A stretch of DNA of 64,000 nucleotides from CAWABB01 sp963780165 (GTDB lineage: Bacteria; Bacteroidota; Ignavibacteria; UBA10030; UBA6906). Positions 21,857 through 31,647 of this stretch are shown in pieces. Under the pieces are notes generated by a model that had not been told where the DNA came from, did not search any database, and saw only the letters and a program-made list of their open reading frames with translations. Location: positions 434,001 through 498,000 of the forward strand of contig CAWABB010000001.1 of the NCBI GenBank assembly GCA_963780165.1. The letters are read 5' to 3'. A program made the position numbers and the translations under genes. Numbering within the stretch: the first letter of the stretch is position 1; every line of letters starts with the position of its first letter.

Positions 21857-22759
21857 TTAGTTGTTTCTCAGAAAGAGTGCGCGGAACACATACCCCGCAA
21901 CTTCGGGGTTCTCTTTGAATCGCCGCAACGAGTACGCATACCAGTGCTCGCCGAACGGCACATACAGGCGGACCCTGTGACCGGCCCTGACGAGCTTCTT
22001 GCGAAGCTCGGGCCGCACACCCAGCAGCATCTGGAACTCGTACTGGTCGCGGCGGAGCCCCAGGCGCTTGATCATGCCTTCGGCCCCATCGACAAGGACG
22101 GAGTCGTGTGTGGCGATCCCCACGTATGCGCCCTGGGTCAGCATCAGCTCCAGGAGCCGCAGGAAGTTCCGTTGCACTTCTCCCCTGTCCTGGAAGGCGA
22201 TCGCGGGCGGCTCTTTATAGATCCCCTTGCACAGCCGGAACCCGGCGCCGGCGGCGAGGAGATCCCGGACGTCCTGCTCGGTCCGGTGCAGATAGGCCTG
22301 GACCACGATCCCCATGCGGGGGAACTCCCTGAAGAGCGCTGTGAACACGTCGATGGTGTCGGTCGTGCAGGTGGAGTCTTCCATGTCCACGCGGACGAAG
22401 ATCCCCTCCTTCTGCGCCACCTTGAGGATCTCGCGGACGTTCTCGATGCAGAAGGCTTTGTCCAGCTTGAGCCCGAGAGACGTCAGTTTGATCGAAAGGT
22501 TCGAGTCCAGCTTTTCCCGCGTTATGGCACGCAGGACCTGGTTGCACTGCTCGCGGGCCGCGGTGGCCTCCTCGCGCGTCGTGATGTCCTCGCCGAGCAC
22601 GTCCATGGTCGCACAGACGCCCTCGGCATTCAGCTGGCGGACGCACGTGACGGCATGGCCGAGCGTTTCGCCGGCGATGTAGCGTCCCGCGAAGAATCTG
22701 ACCACGGAACGAGGAACCAGGGGGAGCGAGGATACGACAAGCTTATTGAGAAGGCGCAT
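21857..22759 (-). CDS. proline dehydrogenase
   Basis: FAD-dependent oxidation of proline to P5C, electrons going to quinone; monofunctional PRODH of 300 residues, usual for this form. The (beta/alpha)8 barrel shows ATMDVLGEDITTREEA, SIKLTSLGLKLDK, VRVDMEDSTCTTDTIDV, VVQAYLHRTEQDV, GFRLCKGIYKEPP, GIATHDSVLV and the C-terminal substrate-binding YAYSLRRFKENPEV. The partner P5C dehydrogenase is at 2341-3899. The ATG at 22759 is the first plausible start and the gene stands alone, with 124 bp to spmB upstream. Confidence 0.95.
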   Translation of the reverse strand: MRLLNKLVVSSLPLVPRSVVRFFAGRYIAGETLGHAVTCVRQLNAEGVCATMDVLGEDITTREEATAAREQCNQVLRAITREKLDSNLSIKLTSLGLKLDKAFCIENVREILKVAQKEGIFVRVDMEDSTCTTDTIDVFTALFREFPRMGIVVQAYLHRTEQDVRDLLAAGAGFRLCKGIYKEPPAIAFQDRGEVQRNFLRLLELMLTQGAYVGIATHDSVLVDGAEGMIKRLGLRRDQYEFQMLLGVRPELRKKLVRAGHRVRLYVPFGEHWYAYSLRRFKENPEVAGYVFRALFLRNN

Positions 22760-22882
22760 AGAGATCTATGGAAGCGGTCGTCGAAGGTTTGAGAGGAACA
22801 GGGTGAGCCCACCAGGGGAATGCATTCGCTCCCGAATATATCTACGGACCTTCGCAAAAGCAAGAAAATGGCCCGGTTTCAC

Positions 22883-23425
22883 TCAAAACAACAGATTCAC
22901 GATCCAGACCGCAGCGAGCATCCCTGCAACGTCGGCGATGATACCCGTCGGCACCGCATGGCGGGTGTTACGGATGTTCACCGTCCCGAAGTACACCGCC
23001 AGCACGTAGAAGGTCGTCTCCGAACTGCCGTACATCGTCGAGGCCAGGATTCCGATCAGGGAGTCCGGCCCATGCACCTTCATCAGTTCTGTCATGATGC
23101 CGATCGATCCGCTGCCGGAGAGCGGGCGCATCAGCGCCATCGGCAGGGTCTCCGGAGGCATGCCGATCAGCGTGGTGACCGGGGCAAGGACGGCAACGAG
23201 AACCTCCATGGCTCCGCTGGCGCGGAAGATGCCGATCGCCGCGAGCATCGCCACCAGGTACGGGATGATGCGGATCGCGACATTGAACCCGTCCTTCGCG
23301 CCCTCGACGAACACTTCGTACACCTTGACCTTCTTGAACAGCCCCCAGCCCAGGAACAGGACCAGGACGAACGGTATCGCGACATACGATACCAGCGAGA
23401 TCAGCGAACGGAAGAAGTCAGCCAT
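22883..23425 (-). CDS. spmB: SpmB-like membrane protein (nucleoside-recognition/gate domain)
   Basis: Homologue of Bacillus spore maturation protein B; in non-sporulating bacteria the SpmA/SpmB pair is widespread and its role is unclear. It has 180 residues with about five hydrophobic helices. Visible are SLVSYVAIPFVLVLFLGWGL, then the gate-domain motifs RIIPYLVAMLAAIGIFRASG, RPLSGSGSIGIMTELM and STMYGSSETTFYVLAVYFG, typical of the family. The ATG at 23425 lies inside the end of spmA (8-bp overlap), so the two are translationally coupled and probably form one complex. Confidence 0.9.
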   Translation of the reverse strand: MADFFRSLISLVSYVAIPFVLVLFLGWGLFKKVKVYEVFVEGAKDGFNVAIRIIPYLVAMLAAIGIFRASGAMEVLVAVLAPVTTLIGMPPETLPMALMRPLSGSGSIGIMTELMKVHGPDSLIGILASTMYGSSETTFYVLAVYFGTVNIRNTRHAVPTGIIADVAGMLAAVWIVNLLF

Positions 23426-24401
23426 TGTCCACCTCCATCGCCTTGCGGTAGCGAGGCAGCCGCTGCAAAATCTTTGACGCGGCGACACCCGCGATTGTAG
23501 CGACACCGGCGCCAACGATGGACGTCCCGATGATGATGCCGGGATTCGCCGAACCGGCTGCGGCCCGGACGGCGATTGCGGTTGCGGGAATCAGGATCAG
23601 GCCGCCGGTGTTGATCGCGAGGAACGTGATCATGGAGTTCGTCGCGACGCCGGCGCGGGGATTCAGCTTGTTCAGCTCCTCCATCGCTTTCAGTCCCATG
23701 GGCGTCGCGGCGTTGCTCAGGCCGAGCATGTTGGCCGAGATGTTCATGATTATCGCTCCGACCGCGGGGTGGTCGGACGGGATGTCCGGGAAGAGCCGCC
23801 GGGTCACGGGCGTCAGCGCGCGCGTGACGATCTTGAGAATGCCGGCCTCCTCCGCCACCTTCATCACGCCGAGCCAGAGGGCCATGATGCCGATGAGTCC
23901 GAGGGCGATGGTCACCGCCGTCCCCGCGTAGTCGAGCGCCGCCTGCGTCACGGCCCGGAGCTTCACGAACCGGATCGGCTCCCAGACGAACGAGACGCGC
24001 GCCTGCTGTCCATCCTCAAGGACCGTGAATGATCGCACCTCGGCCATCAACCGGTCTTTGGTCGAGCCGGCGTGCGCCATGGACGTCCAGAGCGCGGGTG
24101 CCGTCGCGTCGGGCACCATGCTCATCGTGGACTTCCCGTCCTGCCCGACCGTGACGGTCACGGGCTGGCTGATGTCCGCGCCCGCATCGGGCACGCCATA
24201 CGCGCTCGCGAAGGCGGCGCCGCTGATGACGAGGATCCCCTCCCAGCTGCTCCGGAGCGGGCCGGGACTCTTCTCGATCTCGACGATCCCCTGCATTTCG
24301 ACGCCGTTCCGGTACGGGTTGACGATCTCATTCCTGATGTCGTTCCCCACTGCCGCGAATATCCCCAGCAGAATGAGGCCGATCCAAATGTAGTTGAGCA
24401 T
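23418..24401 (-). CDS. spmA: SpmA-like membrane protein with a large insertion
   Basis: Partner of SpmB. The first helix (MLNYIWIGLILLGIFAAVG) is followed by about 120 mostly soluble residues (roughly 25-150), and then by the usual SpmA core: VTIALGLIGIMALWLGVMKV, AGILKIVTRALTPVTRRLFP, MNISANMLGLSNAATPMGLK and SMITFLAINTGGLILIPAT. Bacillus SpmA is under 200 residues, so the 327-residue form is explained by the insertion after TM1, which would lie outside the membrane. Nothing suggests sporulation in this window. Confidence 0.88.
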   Translation of the reverse strand: MLNYIWIGLILLGIFAAVGNDIRNEIVNPYRNGVEMQGIVEIEKSPGPLRSSWEGILVISGAAFASAYGVPDAGADISQPVTVTVGQDGKSTMSMVPDATAPALWTSMAHAGSTKDRLMAEVRSFTVLEDGQQARVSFVWEPIRFVKLRAVTQAALDYAGTAVTIALGLIGIMALWLGVMKVAEEAGILKIVTRALTPVTRRLFPDIPSDHPAVGAIIMNISANMLGLSNAATPMGLKAMEELNKLNPRAGVATNSMITFLAINTGGLILIPATAIAVRAAAGSANPGIIIGTSIVGAGVATIAGVAASKILQRLPRYRKAMEVDNG

Positions 24402-24434
24402 GCGGATCCTCGTGTCGTGTGTGGCTGGAAGGAC

Positions 24435-25004
24435 TCAGAACCGTACTCTGAGGGTGAGCGATGCGCCCGGCGCCGGCGGGCCGTGGGCCGCTCCCGCGAG
24501 ATCACCCCCGACGTCGAAGTCGAACAGCGACGCATCGACATAGGCGTCGAGTATGTTGACTGCATACAGAATGATGAAGTACCAGGCGAACGTGTCGCGC
24601 TGGTCGCGGTAGAATTCCCTGTAGGTCAGCAGCTTCGTGTCGCCGCCGGGCGTTGTGTCGAGACTTTCCTCGTACTGGTCCCTGTAATCCACATACAGTT
24701 TGTTGTTGTCCAGTAACTCGACCAGGAAGTACCCGCCGAGGCCGACGACGACCGGGACCTTCCAGTACGACTCATTATAGAGTTGCCCCGCCCCCGGGAG
24801 GATGGCGGACAGCAGCATTGCGGTGCTCGTGGACTTTGTCTGGCGCTGGCCGGCGAGGGAATCGACCCGGCCGGCGGACACCAGCGGCGGCAGGGATGAC
24901 CCGGCCCCGGCGGGCGCATCGGCCGTCTGGGCGGAGAGCGGCACGGCGAAGCACGGGATCGCCGCACACAGCGCCGGCGCGAAGATCCTGTGTGCTATGC
25001 GCAT
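24435..25004 (-). CDS. DUF5683 domain-containing protein
   Basis: Exported protein of unknown function, common in Bacteroidota-like genomes. The 189 residues begin with a signal peptide (MRIAHRIFAPALCAAIPCFA, cleavage near PLSAQ). The domain starts at STAMLLSAILPGAGQLYNES, a helical membrane-associated hairpin seen in this family, and continues with YWKVPVVVGLGGYFLVELL and FAWYFIILYAVNILDAYVDA. It ends TLRVRF, an aromatic-ending strand like those of outer-membrane proteins. It sits between spmA and ridA with small gaps. Confidence 0.82.
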   Translation of the reverse strand: MRIAHRIFAPALCAAIPCFAVPLSAQTADAPAGAGSSLPPLVSAGRVDSLAGQRQTKSTSTAMLLSAILPGAGQLYNESYWKVPVVVGLGGYFLVELLDNNKLYVDYRDQYEESLDTTPGGDTKLLTYREFYRDQRDTFAWYFIILYAVNILDAYVDASLFDFDVGGDLAGAAHGPPAPGASLTLRVRF

Positions 25005-25015
25005 GACGGTTGCGA

Positions 25016-25405
25016 TCAGCGGTTCACAATCGCGATGGCCTCGATCTCAACGCGCACATCTTTCGGAAGGCGCGCGACCTCCACCGTCGAGCGGGCCGGA
25101 GGAGACGACGGGAAGAACTCCGCGTACACTTCGTTCATGGCCTGGAATTCGGCCATGTCTTTCAGGAAGACAGTGGTCTTCACCACGCGGTCAAGCGATG
25201 TGCCGGCGGCGCGGAGGATGGCGGAGAGGTTCTCCAGGACCTGGCGGGTCTGGGTGCGCACGTCATCCCCTGCGAGCTGCCCGGTCGCCGGAACGATGGC
25301 GATCTGTCCGGCGGTGAAGACAAGTGGCGGCGCGCTGACTGCCTGGCTGTACGGACCGATGGCCGCAGGCGCAGAGGAGGTTGCCACAACGATGCGATCG
25401 CTCAT
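25016..25405 (-). CDS. ridA: RidA family reactive imine/enamine deaminase
   Basis: Cytoplasmic trimeric enzyme that hydrolyses reactive 2-aminoacrylate-type enamines/imines made by PLP enzymes. The 129 residues match the family: [78 protein letters not shown] and the substrate-binding Arg and Glu in [20 protein letters not shown]. The ATG at 25405 is preceded by GGAG-like purines. It follows parB by 21 bp. Confidence 0.93.
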   Translation of the reverse strand: MSDRIVVATSSAPAAIGPYSQAVSAPPLVFTAGQIAIVPATGQLAGDDVRTQTRQVLENLSAILRAAGTSLDRVVKTTVFLKDMAEFQAMNEVYAEFFPSSPPARSTVEVARLPKDVRVEIEAIAIVNR

Positions 25406-25426
25406 GCTCGTGCTCCAGGAGGGTTG

Positions 25427-26326
25427 TTATCTGCGTTCCAGTTCTTCGACGAGCTCCACAAGCCGCGAGAGGTCGTCCGACGAATAGTACTCCAGCACGA
25501 TTTCGCCCCGTCCGTTCTGCAGGGGTCTGACCGTCACCTTGGTGCCCAGGATCCTGCGGATCCGCTCTTCCACGTTCGAGAGGTGTGCGGTCGTCGCCGT
25601 TGCCGGGGACGGGCGCGACGGTTTGCGCTGCGCCTTGCCCCGGACGAGGCGCTCCACCTCGCGGACGGAAAGCTCGTCCCGCGTGATCCGGTGGAACAGA
25701 TGGAGCTGCATCGCTTCGTTCTCGATCGCGATCAGCGCCCGCGCGTGGCCGCTGGTGAGCGTTCCGTGCCGGAGCGCGTTCTGAATCTCCTCCGGCAGCT
25801 TCAGCAGGCGCAACGAGTTCGTGATCGTGGTGCGGTCCTTCCCGATCCGGCGGGCCACCTCTTCCTGCGTGAAACTGCACTCATCGATCAGACGCCGGTA
25901 TGAAATGGCGATCTCGATCGGGTTGAGATGCTCGCGCTGAAGGTTTTCGACGAGTGCGAGCTCAAGCATCTCCTCATCGGTGGCGACCCGGATGATGTAC
26001 GCCGGAATGTGCGCGAGCCCGGCGTCCCTGGCGGCGCGGACGCGGCGCTCGCCGGAGATAAGCTGGTAGGCCTCGCCATGGCGCCGGACGGTGATCGGCT
26101 GGATCACCCCCTTTTCGCGGATCGACCGCGCAAGCTCATCCAACGAGGCAGGATCAAAATCCGCACGCGGCTGATATGGATTCCGCTCGATGCGGTCGAG
26201 CGGAATGTGCGCGATGATGCGGTCGGTGACGCCGTCGTCGCGGCGCAGCGGCGCAACCGCGGGCGCCGCTTCGGCCTGACCGGGAATCAACGAGGCGAGC
26301 CCCCGACCCAGAACGGATTTCGTCAT
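25427..26326 (-). CDS. parB: chromosome-partitioning protein ParB
   Basis: Spo0J/ParB CTP-dependent clamp that loads at parS and helps segregate the origin region with ParA. It has 299 residues from the ATG at 26326 (MTKSVLGRGLASLIPG), with GGAGGGAG in front. The N-domain has RIERNPYQPRADFD, the CTPase motif ISGERRVRAARDAGL, and ENLQREHLNPIEIAISYRR; the helix-turn-helix is SFTQEEVARRIGKDRTTITN. The C-terminal dimerisation domain ends VELVEELERR. A longer in-frame reading back to 26674 lies over parA and is not the start. It follows parA by 11 bp. Confidence 0.96.
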   Translation of the reverse strand: MTKSVLGRGLASLIPGQAEAAPAVAPLRRDDGVTDRIIAHIPLDRIERNPYQPRADFDPASLDELARSIREKGVIQPITVRRHGEAYQLISGERRVRAARDAGLAHIPAYIIRVATDEEMLELALVENLQREHLNPIEIAISYRRLIDECSFTQEEVARRIGKDRTTITNSLRLLKLPEEIQNALRHGTLTSGHARALIAIENEAMQLHLFHRITRDELSVREVERLVRGKAQRKPSRPSPATATTAHLSNVEERIRRILGTKVTVRPLQNGRGEIVLEYYSSDDLSRLVELVEELERR

Positions 26327-26337
26327 CACTCCCTCCT

Positions 26338-27117
26338 TCACGTGGCAAGAATCTGATGATGGTTGCGCACCAGCACTTCGTGCGCGAGGTCCATGTAGTT
26401 GCGCGTCCCCGTCGACACCGCGTCGTAGAGGATGATCGGCTTCCCGAATCCGGGAGCCTCGCTGAGGCGGACGTTCCGCGCGATCACGGACTGAAACACC
26501 TTGTCGCCGAAGTAGCGCTTCACTTCCTCGACAACCTGGTTTGACAGGCGCAACCGGCTGTCGAACATGGTGAGAAGAACGCCTTCGATATCCAGGTGTT
26601 CGTTCAGCTGGCGCTTCACCATCGAGATGGTGTTCAACAACTGTCCAAGGCCTTCGAGGGCGTAATATTCGCACTGTACCGGGATGAGGACGGAGTCCGC
26701 GGCGGTCAGCGAATTCAGTGTGAGGAGGCCGAGCGAGGGCGGGCAGTCGATGATCACGAAGTCGAACGACTCGCGCACGCCTGTCAGGGCGGTCTTGAGC
26801 CGGTACTCCCGGTGCTCGGTGTCCACCAGCTCCACCTCGGCGCCGACCAGGTTGATGTGCGACGGCACGAGCGACAGATACGGCATGGCGGTCTCGACGA
26901 CGGCATCCGCCGCGGGGAGTCCGTCGACGATCACTTCATACGTCGTCCGCCCCTCGGCGCCGCGGACGCCGACGCCGCTCGAGGCGTTTGCCTGAGGATC
27001 GGAATCGACCAGCAGCGTCCGCTTCTCCGCGGCAGCGATGCACGCAGCCAGGTTGACGGCGGTGGTCGTCTTCCCGACGCCCCCCTTCTGGTTCGCAACT
27101 GCGATGATCTTACCCAC
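26338..27117 (-). CDS. parA: chromosome-partitioning ATPase ParA (Soj)
   Basis: Deviant Walker ATPase that binds DNA nonspecifically and moves ParB-parS complexes. The 259 residues begin [19 protein letters not shown] (deviant Walker A with signature Lys), with switch motifs [16 protein letters not shown] and [18 protein letters not shown]. The C-terminus is usual for chromosomal Soj. The start is GTG at 27117, with AGGA upstream. parS-like half-sites lie 35-52 bp in front. It forms a two-gene operon with parB. Confidence 0.96.
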   Translation of the reverse strand: MGKIIAVANQKGGVGKTTTAVNLAACIAAAEKRTLLVDSDPQANASSGVGVRGAEGRTTYEVIVDGLPAADAVVETAMPYLSLVPSHINLVGAEVELVDTEHREYRLKTALTGVRESFDFVIIDCPPSLGLLTLNSLTAADSVLIPVQCEYYALEGLGQLLNTISMVKRQLNEHLDIEGVLLTMFDSRLRLSNQVVEEVKRYFGDKVFQSVIARNVRLSEAPGFGKPIILYDAVSTGTRNYMDLAHEVLVRNHHQILAT

Positions 27118-27151
27118 GAGGTCCTGTGCTGGATCCCGCTCACGCGGGACC

Positions 27152-27169
27152 GTGAAACATCGTGAAACA
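27152..27169. promoter_or_regulatory. parS-like half-site pair upstream of parA
   Basis: GTGAAACA at 27152-27159 and again at 27162-27169, direct repeats within CGTGAAACATCGTGAAACAT. Each equals one half of the bacterial parS palindrome TGTTTCACGTGAAACA. They are arranged head-to-tail, not as an inverted repeat, immediately upstream of parA. This suggests ParB binding at the operon's own promoter, or a degenerate parS. Confidence 0.55.
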
Positions 27170-27255
27170 TTTATCCTGGCCGCACCCCGCGCGGAGGATC
27201 GTCACGCACGCACATGAAGCGATCCCCGTCGGCGAGAAAGAGCCGGTGGCGGTGG

Positions 27256-27930
27256 TCAGGAGGAGGAGGCGTTGCGGTCAAGATAGTGCTTGACGACCTG
27301 CGCCTCAAGATAGTAGATGACTTCTTCCGCGATGTTGGTGGCGAGATCGCCGATCCGTTCGAGGTTTCTGCTCACGCGAACGAGGTCGAACGCTTGTTCC
27401 GCTGCGTCGGGATCCGATTTGATGACCGTGATCACGTCCCTGGCAATTTTGCGGTTCAGGTCGTCGATCGAGTCGTCGCTTCGCAGCACCGCCCTGCACT
27501 GCTCGGGATTCCCGTGAATAAACCCATCCAGGGCGATCTTCAGCATTTCGCGCGTGATCCGAGCCATCTGCGGGATATCGGCTGGAATGGAGAGCGCCGG
27601 CCGCCCGGCGTACGTCACCGCCGACTCGGCGATATTCACGGCGTGGTCGCCAATCCTCTCGAGATCGTTGTTAATCTTCATCGCAGCGAGCAGGAACCGG
27701 AGATCGCTCGCCACGGGCTGATACAGAGCAAGGATATCGGCGACCGCGTTGTCGATGCCGATCTCGAAATCGTTGACCTGGTGTTCCTGCCGGAAAACCG
27801 CGTTTGCCTCCTCGGGGTCGCGGTCCAGATAAGCGCGCACGGCACAATCCATCATCTGCTCGGCCGCGCTTCCCATGCGAATGAGCTCGGTTTTAAGGAG
27901 TTCGAGTTCTTGAACGAAATGTCGTTCCAT
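27256..27930 (-). CDS. phoU: PhoU-family phosphate signalling protein, first copy
   Basis: PhoU proteins link the Pst transporter to the PhoR/PhoB kinase system and repress the regulon when phosphate is ample. The 224 residues are two PhoU helical repeats with the metal-binding signatures NNDLERIGDHAVNIAE (about residue 89) and RNLERIGDLATNIAEEVIY (about 190). Start MERHFVQELELLKTELIRMG. It is the last gene of the first Pst operon, 129 bp after a second phoU; both share the N-terminal MERHF motif, so they arose by duplication. Confidence 0.94.
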   Translation of the reverse strand: MERHFVQELELLKTELIRMGSAAEQMMDCAVRAYLDRDPEEANAVFRQEHQVNDFEIGIDNAVADILALYQPVASDLRFLLAAMKINNDLERIGDHAVNIAESAVTYAGRPALSIPADIPQMARITREMLKIALDGFIHGNPEQCRAVLRSDDSIDDLNRKIARDVITVIKSDPDAAEQAFDLVRVSRNLERIGDLATNIAEEVIYYLEAQVVKHYLDRNASSS

Positions 27931-28059
27931 CCGGACCCGTTGAAAACAAAGGCCTACACGCGTTTATTGAAAGCACGAGTTGAAGTTACCCAATCGGTAG
28001 ATAAAGTGCAACTGAGCGCTGGAAACGGACAGAGGTAGTACGGACCGGCCCGGAAAGAG

Positions 28060-28719
28060 TCAGGAATGGTTCTGGTGGCGGACGAGGCGGGCTTCCACGA
28101 GGAATATGACGTCTTCGGCGATGTTTGTGGCATGATCTGCGAGGCGCTCAATGTGCCGGGAGAGGATCAGGGCATGAGCGCCCGGCTCAACGATGTTATG
28201 GTCGGCCTGCATGACTTCCACGACCTGGCGGAAAACCGTCCCGTTCAGCCTGTCCACGACGTCGTCGCTGTCAAGTACGCGCCGTGCAATGTCAGGATCG
28301 CTGAGAATGAACGCGTCAAGGCTATCCCGCACCATGATGCGCGCAATGTCCGCCATCTCGCGCAGTCTCGTGCCGCGCACGAAGTCCCGATGCGGGGCCA
28401 GCGCGGGGGCACGCTCCGCGATGTTGACCGCAATGTCTCCGATGCGCTCCAGCTGCGTATTGATCATCAGCGCGGCCAGCCCCAGCCTCAGGTCAACCGC
28501 CACCGGCTGGTTCAGGGCGAAAAGGCTCTGGACCTGGCGGTCGATCTGGGTGTCATACTCATCGATCGTACGGTCGGCGAAGATGACCTTCCGGGCCTCT
28601 TCGAGGTCGCCCTCGAACAGGGCGTGGCAGGCGGCCCCACACTGATCGTCCACCGCGCTCCCCATCCGGATGAGGTCGGACTTGAGCTGCTCGAGATCAC
28701 GCTCGAAATGTCGTTCCAT
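28060..28719 (-). CDS. phoU: PhoU-family phosphate signalling protein, second copy
   Basis: Second PhoU of the first Pst operon, 219 residues, start ATG 28719 (MERHFERDLEQLKSDLIRMG). An extra upstream in-frame start at 28755 overlaps pstB and is not used. Signatures are NTQLERIGDIAVNIAERAP (first repeat) and RHIERLADHATNIAEDVIF (second repeat). In the second repeat the usual IGD is LAD, so metal binding may differ. It begins 28 bp after pstB. Two phoU copies per operon plus a third at 36074-36745 suggest division of labour. Confidence 0.93.
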   Translation of the reverse strand: MERHFERDLEQLKSDLIRMGSAVDDQCGAACHALFEGDLEEARKVIFADRTIDEYDTQIDRQVQSLFALNQPVAVDLRLGLAALMINTQLERIGDIAVNIAERAPALAPHRDFVRGTRLREMADIARIMVRDSLDAFILSDPDIARRVLDSDDVVDRLNGTVFRQVVEVMQADHNIVEPGAHALILSRHIERLADHATNIAEDVIFLVEARLVRHQNHS

Positions 28720-28747
28720 AGTGGTCTCTTGCCTCGTTCCGACCGGC

Positions 28748-29518
28748 TCAGCCAAACCGGCCGGTAATGTACTCTTCCGTCTGCTTCTTCTCCGGAGAGG
28801 TGAACATCTTCTTTGTCTCGCCGACCTCGATCAGTTCTCCCATATAGAAGAACCCGGTATAGTCGCTCGCCCGTGCAGCCTGCTGCATATTGTGCGTGAC
28901 GATGACGATCGTGTAGTTGCTCTTGAGCTCATAGATGAGCTCTTCGATCTTCGCCGTCGCGATCGGGTCGAGCGCGCTCGCGGGCTCGTCCATAAGCAGG
29001 ACGTCCGGGTCCACCGCCAGGGCGCGCGCGATGCACAGGCGCTGTTGCTGGCCTCCGGACAGCGCCAGGGCACTCTTCTTCAGATCGTCCTTGACCTCGT
29101 CCCAGATCGCTGCCCGGCGCAGCGTCGACTCGACGATCTCGTCCAGGCGCGCCTTGTCCCTGACGCCGTTGATCTTCGGGCCGTACGCGACATTCTCGAA
29201 GACGGACTTCGGAAAAGGGTTGGACTTCTGAAAGATCATCCCGACGCGCTTCCGAAGCTCGACCACGTCCACGGTCCGGTTGTAGATGTCGACGTCATCG
29301 ATCGTCACGCTCCCTTCGATCCGGACGTCGTCGATGAGGTCATTCATCCGGTTCAGCGTCCGGAGGTACGTGGATTTTCCGCACCCCGACGGCCCGATCA
29401 GCGCGGTGACGTGGTTGGGCCGGACTTCGAGATTGACCGAACGAAGGGCCTGCTTCTGGCCATACCACAGATTCAGATTGCGCGTGACGATCTTGGGAAC
29501 GCCGTTGGTCGTAGTCAT
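28748..29518 (-). CDS. pstB: phosphate ABC transporter ATP-binding protein
   Basis: ATPase of the PstSCAB phosphate importer. It has 256 residues from the ATG at 29518 ([20 protein letters not shown]). All motifs are canonical: Walker [11 protein letters not shown]-loop [11 protein letters not shown], signature [10 protein letters not shown], Walker [14 protein letters not shown], switch [14 protein letters not shown]. It ends EEYITGRFG as PstB does. The long frame reaching 30001 runs over pstA and is not coding. It lies 11 bp after pstA. It is the reference against which the two unusual PstB proteins at 36792-38332 stand out. Confidence 0.96.
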   Translation of the reverse strand: MTTTNGVPKIVTRNLNLWYGQKQALRSVNLEVRPNHVTALIGPSGCGKSTYLRTLNRMNDLIDDVRIEGSVTIDDVDIYNRTVDVVELRKRVGMIFQKSNPFPKSVFENVAYGPKINGVRDKARLDEIVESTLRRAAIWDEVKDDLKKSALALSGGQQQRLCIARALAVDPDVLLMDEPASALDPIATAKIEELIYELKSNYTIVIVTHNMQQAARASDYTGFFYMGELIEVGETKKMFTSPEKKQTEEYITGRFG

Positions 29519-29529
29519 GAGAAGCCCGC

Positions 29530-30432
29530 TCAGGTGATCTGCCGGGCACGGACACGCGACCGGAGAAAGATTGCCGAGAAATTCAGGAGAAACGTCAGGA
29601 GCAGGAGGACAAGCGTCGTGGCAAACTGGATCCCGCGCGTCGCGTCCACGTTCGTCGACTGCGTCGACATGATGTAGATATGGTATCCCAGCTCCATGAA
29701 CTGATCCGACACGGAACTTGGAAGCTGCGGGAGGAAGTAGGCCGCCCCCGTGAAGAGGATCGGTGCCACCTCTCCTGCCCCGCGGCTGACGGCGAGAATT
29801 CCCCCGGTCAGAATGCCCGTCAGGGAATTCGGAATGACGATCTTCCAAATCGTTTGCCACTTGGTGGCGCCGAGGGCCAGACTTGCGGCACGCAGGTCCT
29901 GTGGGACCGTTTTGATCGCCTCCTCCACCGAGACAATCACCACCGGCAGGGTGAGCAAGGCCATCGTGAGAGACGCCCAGAGAATGTTGGGCTGCCCCCA
30001 CCGGAGCTCGACGCCGCCGGTCAGCGCCTGATCCATCCCCGCGCCCACAAACTGGACAAAGAAGCCAAGACCGAATAGGCCGAATACGATCGCAGGCACG
30101 CCTGCCAGCGTGTTCACCGCGAACCTGATCGCGCGGGCGATGCGCGATTTCCCGCTGGCATACTCGCTCAGGTACAGCGCCGTCACCGTGCCGATCGGGA
30201 CGCCTGCGACGGACATGATGATGACCAGGAGCGCGGTCCCGATAATCGCCGGGAATATCCCCCCTTCGGTCATTCCCTCGGAGGGAGCGGATATCAGGAA
30301 CTCCCAGCTGATTGTGTCCTTCCCGCCGATGACGATCGTGGCCATCACGGAGACGACGACCGCGACGATCACGAGTGCTGAGACCGCGCTGAGCCCGACT
30401 ACGATCCGGCCGAGCAGCTTGTTGTGCATCAT
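29530..30432 (-). CDS. pstA: phosphate ABC transporter permease PstA
   Basis: Inner-membrane permease subunit of Pst, 300 residues with six helices. It shows the TM segment [20 protein letters not shown], the PstA motif SYLSEYAS-like [38 protein letters not shown], and the cytoplasmic coupling motif [19 protein letters not shown], which docks on PstB. It starts 3 bp after pstC; tandem ATG ATG at 30432/30429 leaves one residue of doubt at the start. Confidence 0.95.
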   Translation of the reverse strand: MMHNKLLGRIVVGLSAVSALVIVAVVVSVMATIVIGGKDTISWEFLISAPSEGMTEGGIFPAIIGTALLVIIMSVAGVPIGTVTALYLSEYASGKSRIARAIRFAVNTLAGVPAIVFGLFGLGFFVQFVGAGMDQALTGGVELRWGQPNILWASLTMALLTLPVVIVSVEEAIKTVPQDLRAASLALGATKWQTIWKIVIPNSLTGILTGGILAVSRGAGEVAPILFTGAAYFLPQLPSSVSDQFMELGYHIYIMSTQSTNVDATRGIQFATTLVLLLLTFLLNFSAIFLRSRVRARQIT

Positions 30433-30435
30433 GGC

Positions 30436-31611
30436 TCAGATCCCCCGGAAGCGCTTCAACAGCCGCTGACGGATGAAGATCTCAGCGACTGCGTTCAGTG
30501 AAAAGGTGAAGATGAAGAGGACGGCCCCCAGGAGGAACAACACGTTGTAGTGTGTATCGCCGAAGACGACTTCCGCCATCTCCGCTCCGATTGTGGCCGA
30601 CATCGTCCGGACGGGCTCAAACAGGTTCGCGGACAGGAGCGCCGCGTTTCCGGTCGCCATCAGAACAATCATCGTCTCCCCGAACGCGCGGCCGAAGCCG
30701 AGCAGGACAGCGGCGAAGACTCCAGGCGTAGCGGCGGGAAGCATCACAAAAAGCGCTGTCTGCCATTTGGTCGCGCCCAGCGCAAGGCTGGCCTCGCGAA
30801 GATACTTCGGGACGGCGGTAAGGGCGTCTTCGGCCACCGTGAACACGATCGGGATGACGGCCAGCGACATCGCCACGCCTCCAAGGAACGCGTTCAGGCG
30901 GTACTGGTATCCGAACAGATTCTGCATCAGGCTTGCGAGGGTCACGAGGGCGAAGAACCCGATCACGACCGACGGAAATCCGGCGAGGACCTCGATGGCG
31001 GGCTTGAGGATCTCTTTCGACCATTTGGGCGCGAACGACGAGGTGAACAGCGCGGCAAGTATCGCGATGGGAGCGCCCATCAGAATTGCCAGGAATGTAA
31101 CCTTCAGGGAACCAACGACGAGGGGGAGCAGGCCGTATTTCGGCTCGCGCGAGACAGGCTGCCATTGCGTGCCCAGCAGGTTGTCCGCAGTTGCGTCGCC
31201 CATCGCGCCGGAGGTCTCGACCGATTGCGAACGGGACTTCTCGTTCTTCAACTCCTTGCCTGCATCGCCGAGGAACTCTTCCCCGTAGGTCTGCGACTCC
31301 TCCACAACGACCGGGACGGTCGCCTTTTCGGTCGTGCTGAAGATAGGAGCGGCCTCGCGGAACACGAAGACGAAGATCATCACAATCGTGGCCAGCGAGA
31401 TGAACGCGATGCCTGTGACCAGCTTTTCCGCGAGGAACTCGTCCAGCCTGAAACGACGGCGCAGCATCTCTTTCGTGAGACGCTGCGTCGGCTGGTGGAC
31501 GTTTGTCGAGGGCGGCTGCGCTCCGGCGAGCGTCTGGTCGACGCCGGACGGACCGCGGGCCGTGTCGATGCGCTCACTCACGGCATCGACGGTGTCGTTG
31601 CGAAGTGTCAT
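30436..31611 (-). CDS. pstC: phosphate ABC transporter permease PstC
   Basis: Permease subunit of Pst with 391 residues, longer than the usual 300-320. The extra length is a soluble N-terminus of about 60 residues and a charged extracytoplasmic insert after TM1 (about residues 85-140, [19 protein letters not shown]...). The core shows [59 protein letters not shown] (coupling) and [18 protein letters not shown]. The ATG at 31611 is preferred over the GTG at 31629 because GAGGGG lies just before it. It lies 36 bp after pstS. Confidence 0.94.
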   Translation of the reverse strand: MTLRNDTVDAVSERIDTARGPSGVDQTLAGAQPPSTNVHQPTQRLTKEMLRRRFRLDEFLAEKLVTGIAFISLATIVMIFVFVFREAAPIFSTTEKATVPVVVEESQTYGEEFLGDAGKELKNEKSRSQSVETSGAMGDATADNLLGTQWQPVSREPKYGLLPLVVGSLKVTFLAILMGAPIAILAALFTSSFAPKWSKEILKPAIEVLAGFPSVVIGFFALVTLASLMQNLFGYQYRLNAFLGGVAMSLAVIPIVFTVAEDALTAVPKYLREASLALGATKWQTALFVMLPAATPGVFAAVLLGFGRAFGETMIVLMATGNAALLSANLFEPVRTMSATIGAEMAEVVFGDTHYNVLFLLGAVLFIFTFSLNAVAEIFIRQRLLKRFRGI

Positions 31612-31647
31612 CTGCCCCTCGTGTTCCACCCATGTCTCGTGTCCGTC

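Noticed and set aside
23418..24401. Sporulation locus
   Set aside because: SpmA/SpmB homologues are common in non-spore-formers, and no other spore gene (apart from a CotH-type secreted protein, also widespread) is present.
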